DNA of 64,000 nucleotides from Aurantiacibacter rhizosphaerae (GTDB taxonomy: Bacteria; Pseudomonadota; Alphaproteobacteria; Sphingomonadales; Sphingomonadaceae), in assembly GCF_009807005.1 (NCBI RefSeq), contig NZ_WUBR01000001.1:1054001-1118000 (forward strand). Direction: 5' to 3'. The position numbers and the translations under genes were made by a program. The notes beneath the pieces are model-generated. The model did not search any database and was not told the origin of the DNA. It saw only the letters and a list, made by a program, of their open reading frames with translations. This document shows, one piece after another, positions 63,506 to 64,000 of this stretch (position 1 is its first letter; the number at the start of each line of letters is the position of its first letter).

Positions 63506-64000
63506 ATGAGCACGAATATGACCATGCACAAGAACACATTCCTCGCCGCCATTGCTTCGCTTGGCCTGCTGTCAGGCTGCATCAGCCTCGGCTCCGAGCC
63601 GCCCGAACAACTGCTGACGCTGACCCCATCGGCCACGATTCCGGCGGGTGCCGCGGCTGAAGGTGAAGTGTCCGCCGCGCTGGCGATACAGGTGCCCAAC
63701 GTTACGCAGCGGCTGAATGTTACCCGCGTACCGGTGACCACCAGCGACAGTTCGCTTGCCTATCTGGAAGGCGCCTTCTGGGTGGAAAAGCCTGCGCAAC
63801 TGTTCCGCAACGTGCTGGCCGAAACCATCCGCGCCAAGGGCAATCGCCTTGTTGTGAGCGCAGGAGAGCTGGAATATGTCGCCCGCACGCAGTTGACGGG
63901 GCAGTTGGTGGACATGGGCTATGATGCCACCACCGGCAGCGTGGTTGTGCGGTTCGATGCCGTGCTGCGCGCCGATGACGGCACGATCCGCACGCGCCGC
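63506..64000 (+). CDS. ABC-type transport auxiliary lipoprotein, cut by window edge
   Basis: A lipoprotein with lipobox LLSGC (C25) and the start of a PqiC/ABC_trans_aux domain (EPPEQLLTLTPSATI, then ALAIQVPNVTQRLNVTRVPV, then AYLEGAFWVEKPAQLF). In MCE systems such a lipoprotein sits in the outer membrane and completes the route for lipid transfer. A TGAGGA ribosome site precedes ATG 63506. The C-terminal end lies beyond base 64000. It closes the mlaEFD operon in view. Confidence 0.87.
   Translation, partial: MSTNMTMHKNTFLAAIASLGLLSGCISLGSEPPEQLLTLTPSATIPAGAAAEGEVSAALAIQVPNVTQRLNVTRVPVTTSDSSLAYLEGAFWVEKPAQLFRNVLAETIRAKGNRLVVSAGELEYVARTQLTGQLVDMGYDATTGSVVVRFDAVLRADDGTIRTRR

Overview
The window is GC-rich, densely coded chromosomal DNA of an alphaproteobacterium. 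Several features point to the order Sphingomonadales, probably an Erythrobacteraceae-like marine genus: a zwf-edd-glk run resembling the Zymomonas mobilis locus, a ChpT-type phosphotransferase, two large TonB-dependent receptors, a TorF-type porin, an inactive-looking dihydroorotase beside pyrB, and a STAS-MlaE fusion in a lipid-transport operon. This assignment rests on family and context recognition, not on a database search. No insertion sequence, prophage, CRISPR array, rRNA or plasmid replication module was seen.

Layout. 1-4070: Entner-Doudoroff genes zwf, edd and glk (glk cut by the left edge), all on the minus strand. 4.2-10.3 kb: a transglutaminase-like protein, YjbQ, AlkB, a secreted DUF6152-type pair, RimO, a DUF1761 membrane protein and a K+ channel. 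10.3-14.5 kb: surE, serS, tRNA-Val(CAC) and sppA. 14.6-17.6 kb: pyrB, a pseudo-dihydroorotase and an SDR in one translationally coupled operon. 17.7-21.9 kb: a ParA / ribbon-helix-helix / SPOR-lipoprotein operon divergent from a second SPOR protein. 22-24.2 kb: a DUF418 protein, then bfd and bfr behind two Fur-like palindromes. 24.2-33.9 kb: Der, glyoxalase, porin, a metallophosphatase, RNase P RNA, an amidase, ChpT, a JAMM protease, RluD and RpoH. 33.9-40.1 kb: an M20 peptidase, MtgA, a CDF transporter, a GFA protein, clpX and clpP. 40.3-46.6 kb: two tandem TonB receptors lying between clpP and tig, then trigger factor with a lysine-rich tail and tRNA-Leu(UAG). 46.8-53.1 kb: small proteins, nhaA, a reduced NfrB/NfrA-like polysaccharide pair, and TauE with its TIGR02186 partner. 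53.2-60.4 kb: a HerA-type ATPase, a cluster of hairpins, a MATE exporter, queE and valS. 60.5-64 kb: an Mla-type lipid-transport operon, cut by the right edge in its lipoprotein gene.

How genes work together. The left end feeds glucose into the Entner-Doudoroff pathway without a local lactonase gene. tig, clpP, clpX and rpoH are the proteostasis genes. bfd and bfr store and release iron. SppA, MtgA, the amidase, the SPOR proteins, the porin, the TonB receptors and the Mla operon maintain the envelope. The least explained units are the ParA/RHH/SPOR operon, the minimal NfrB-barrel pair, the pseudo-dihydroorotase, the lysine-rich tail on trigger factor and the hairpin cluster at 55.0-55.2 kb. 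Most long open frames antisense to these genes are high-GC artefacts and are not annotated.
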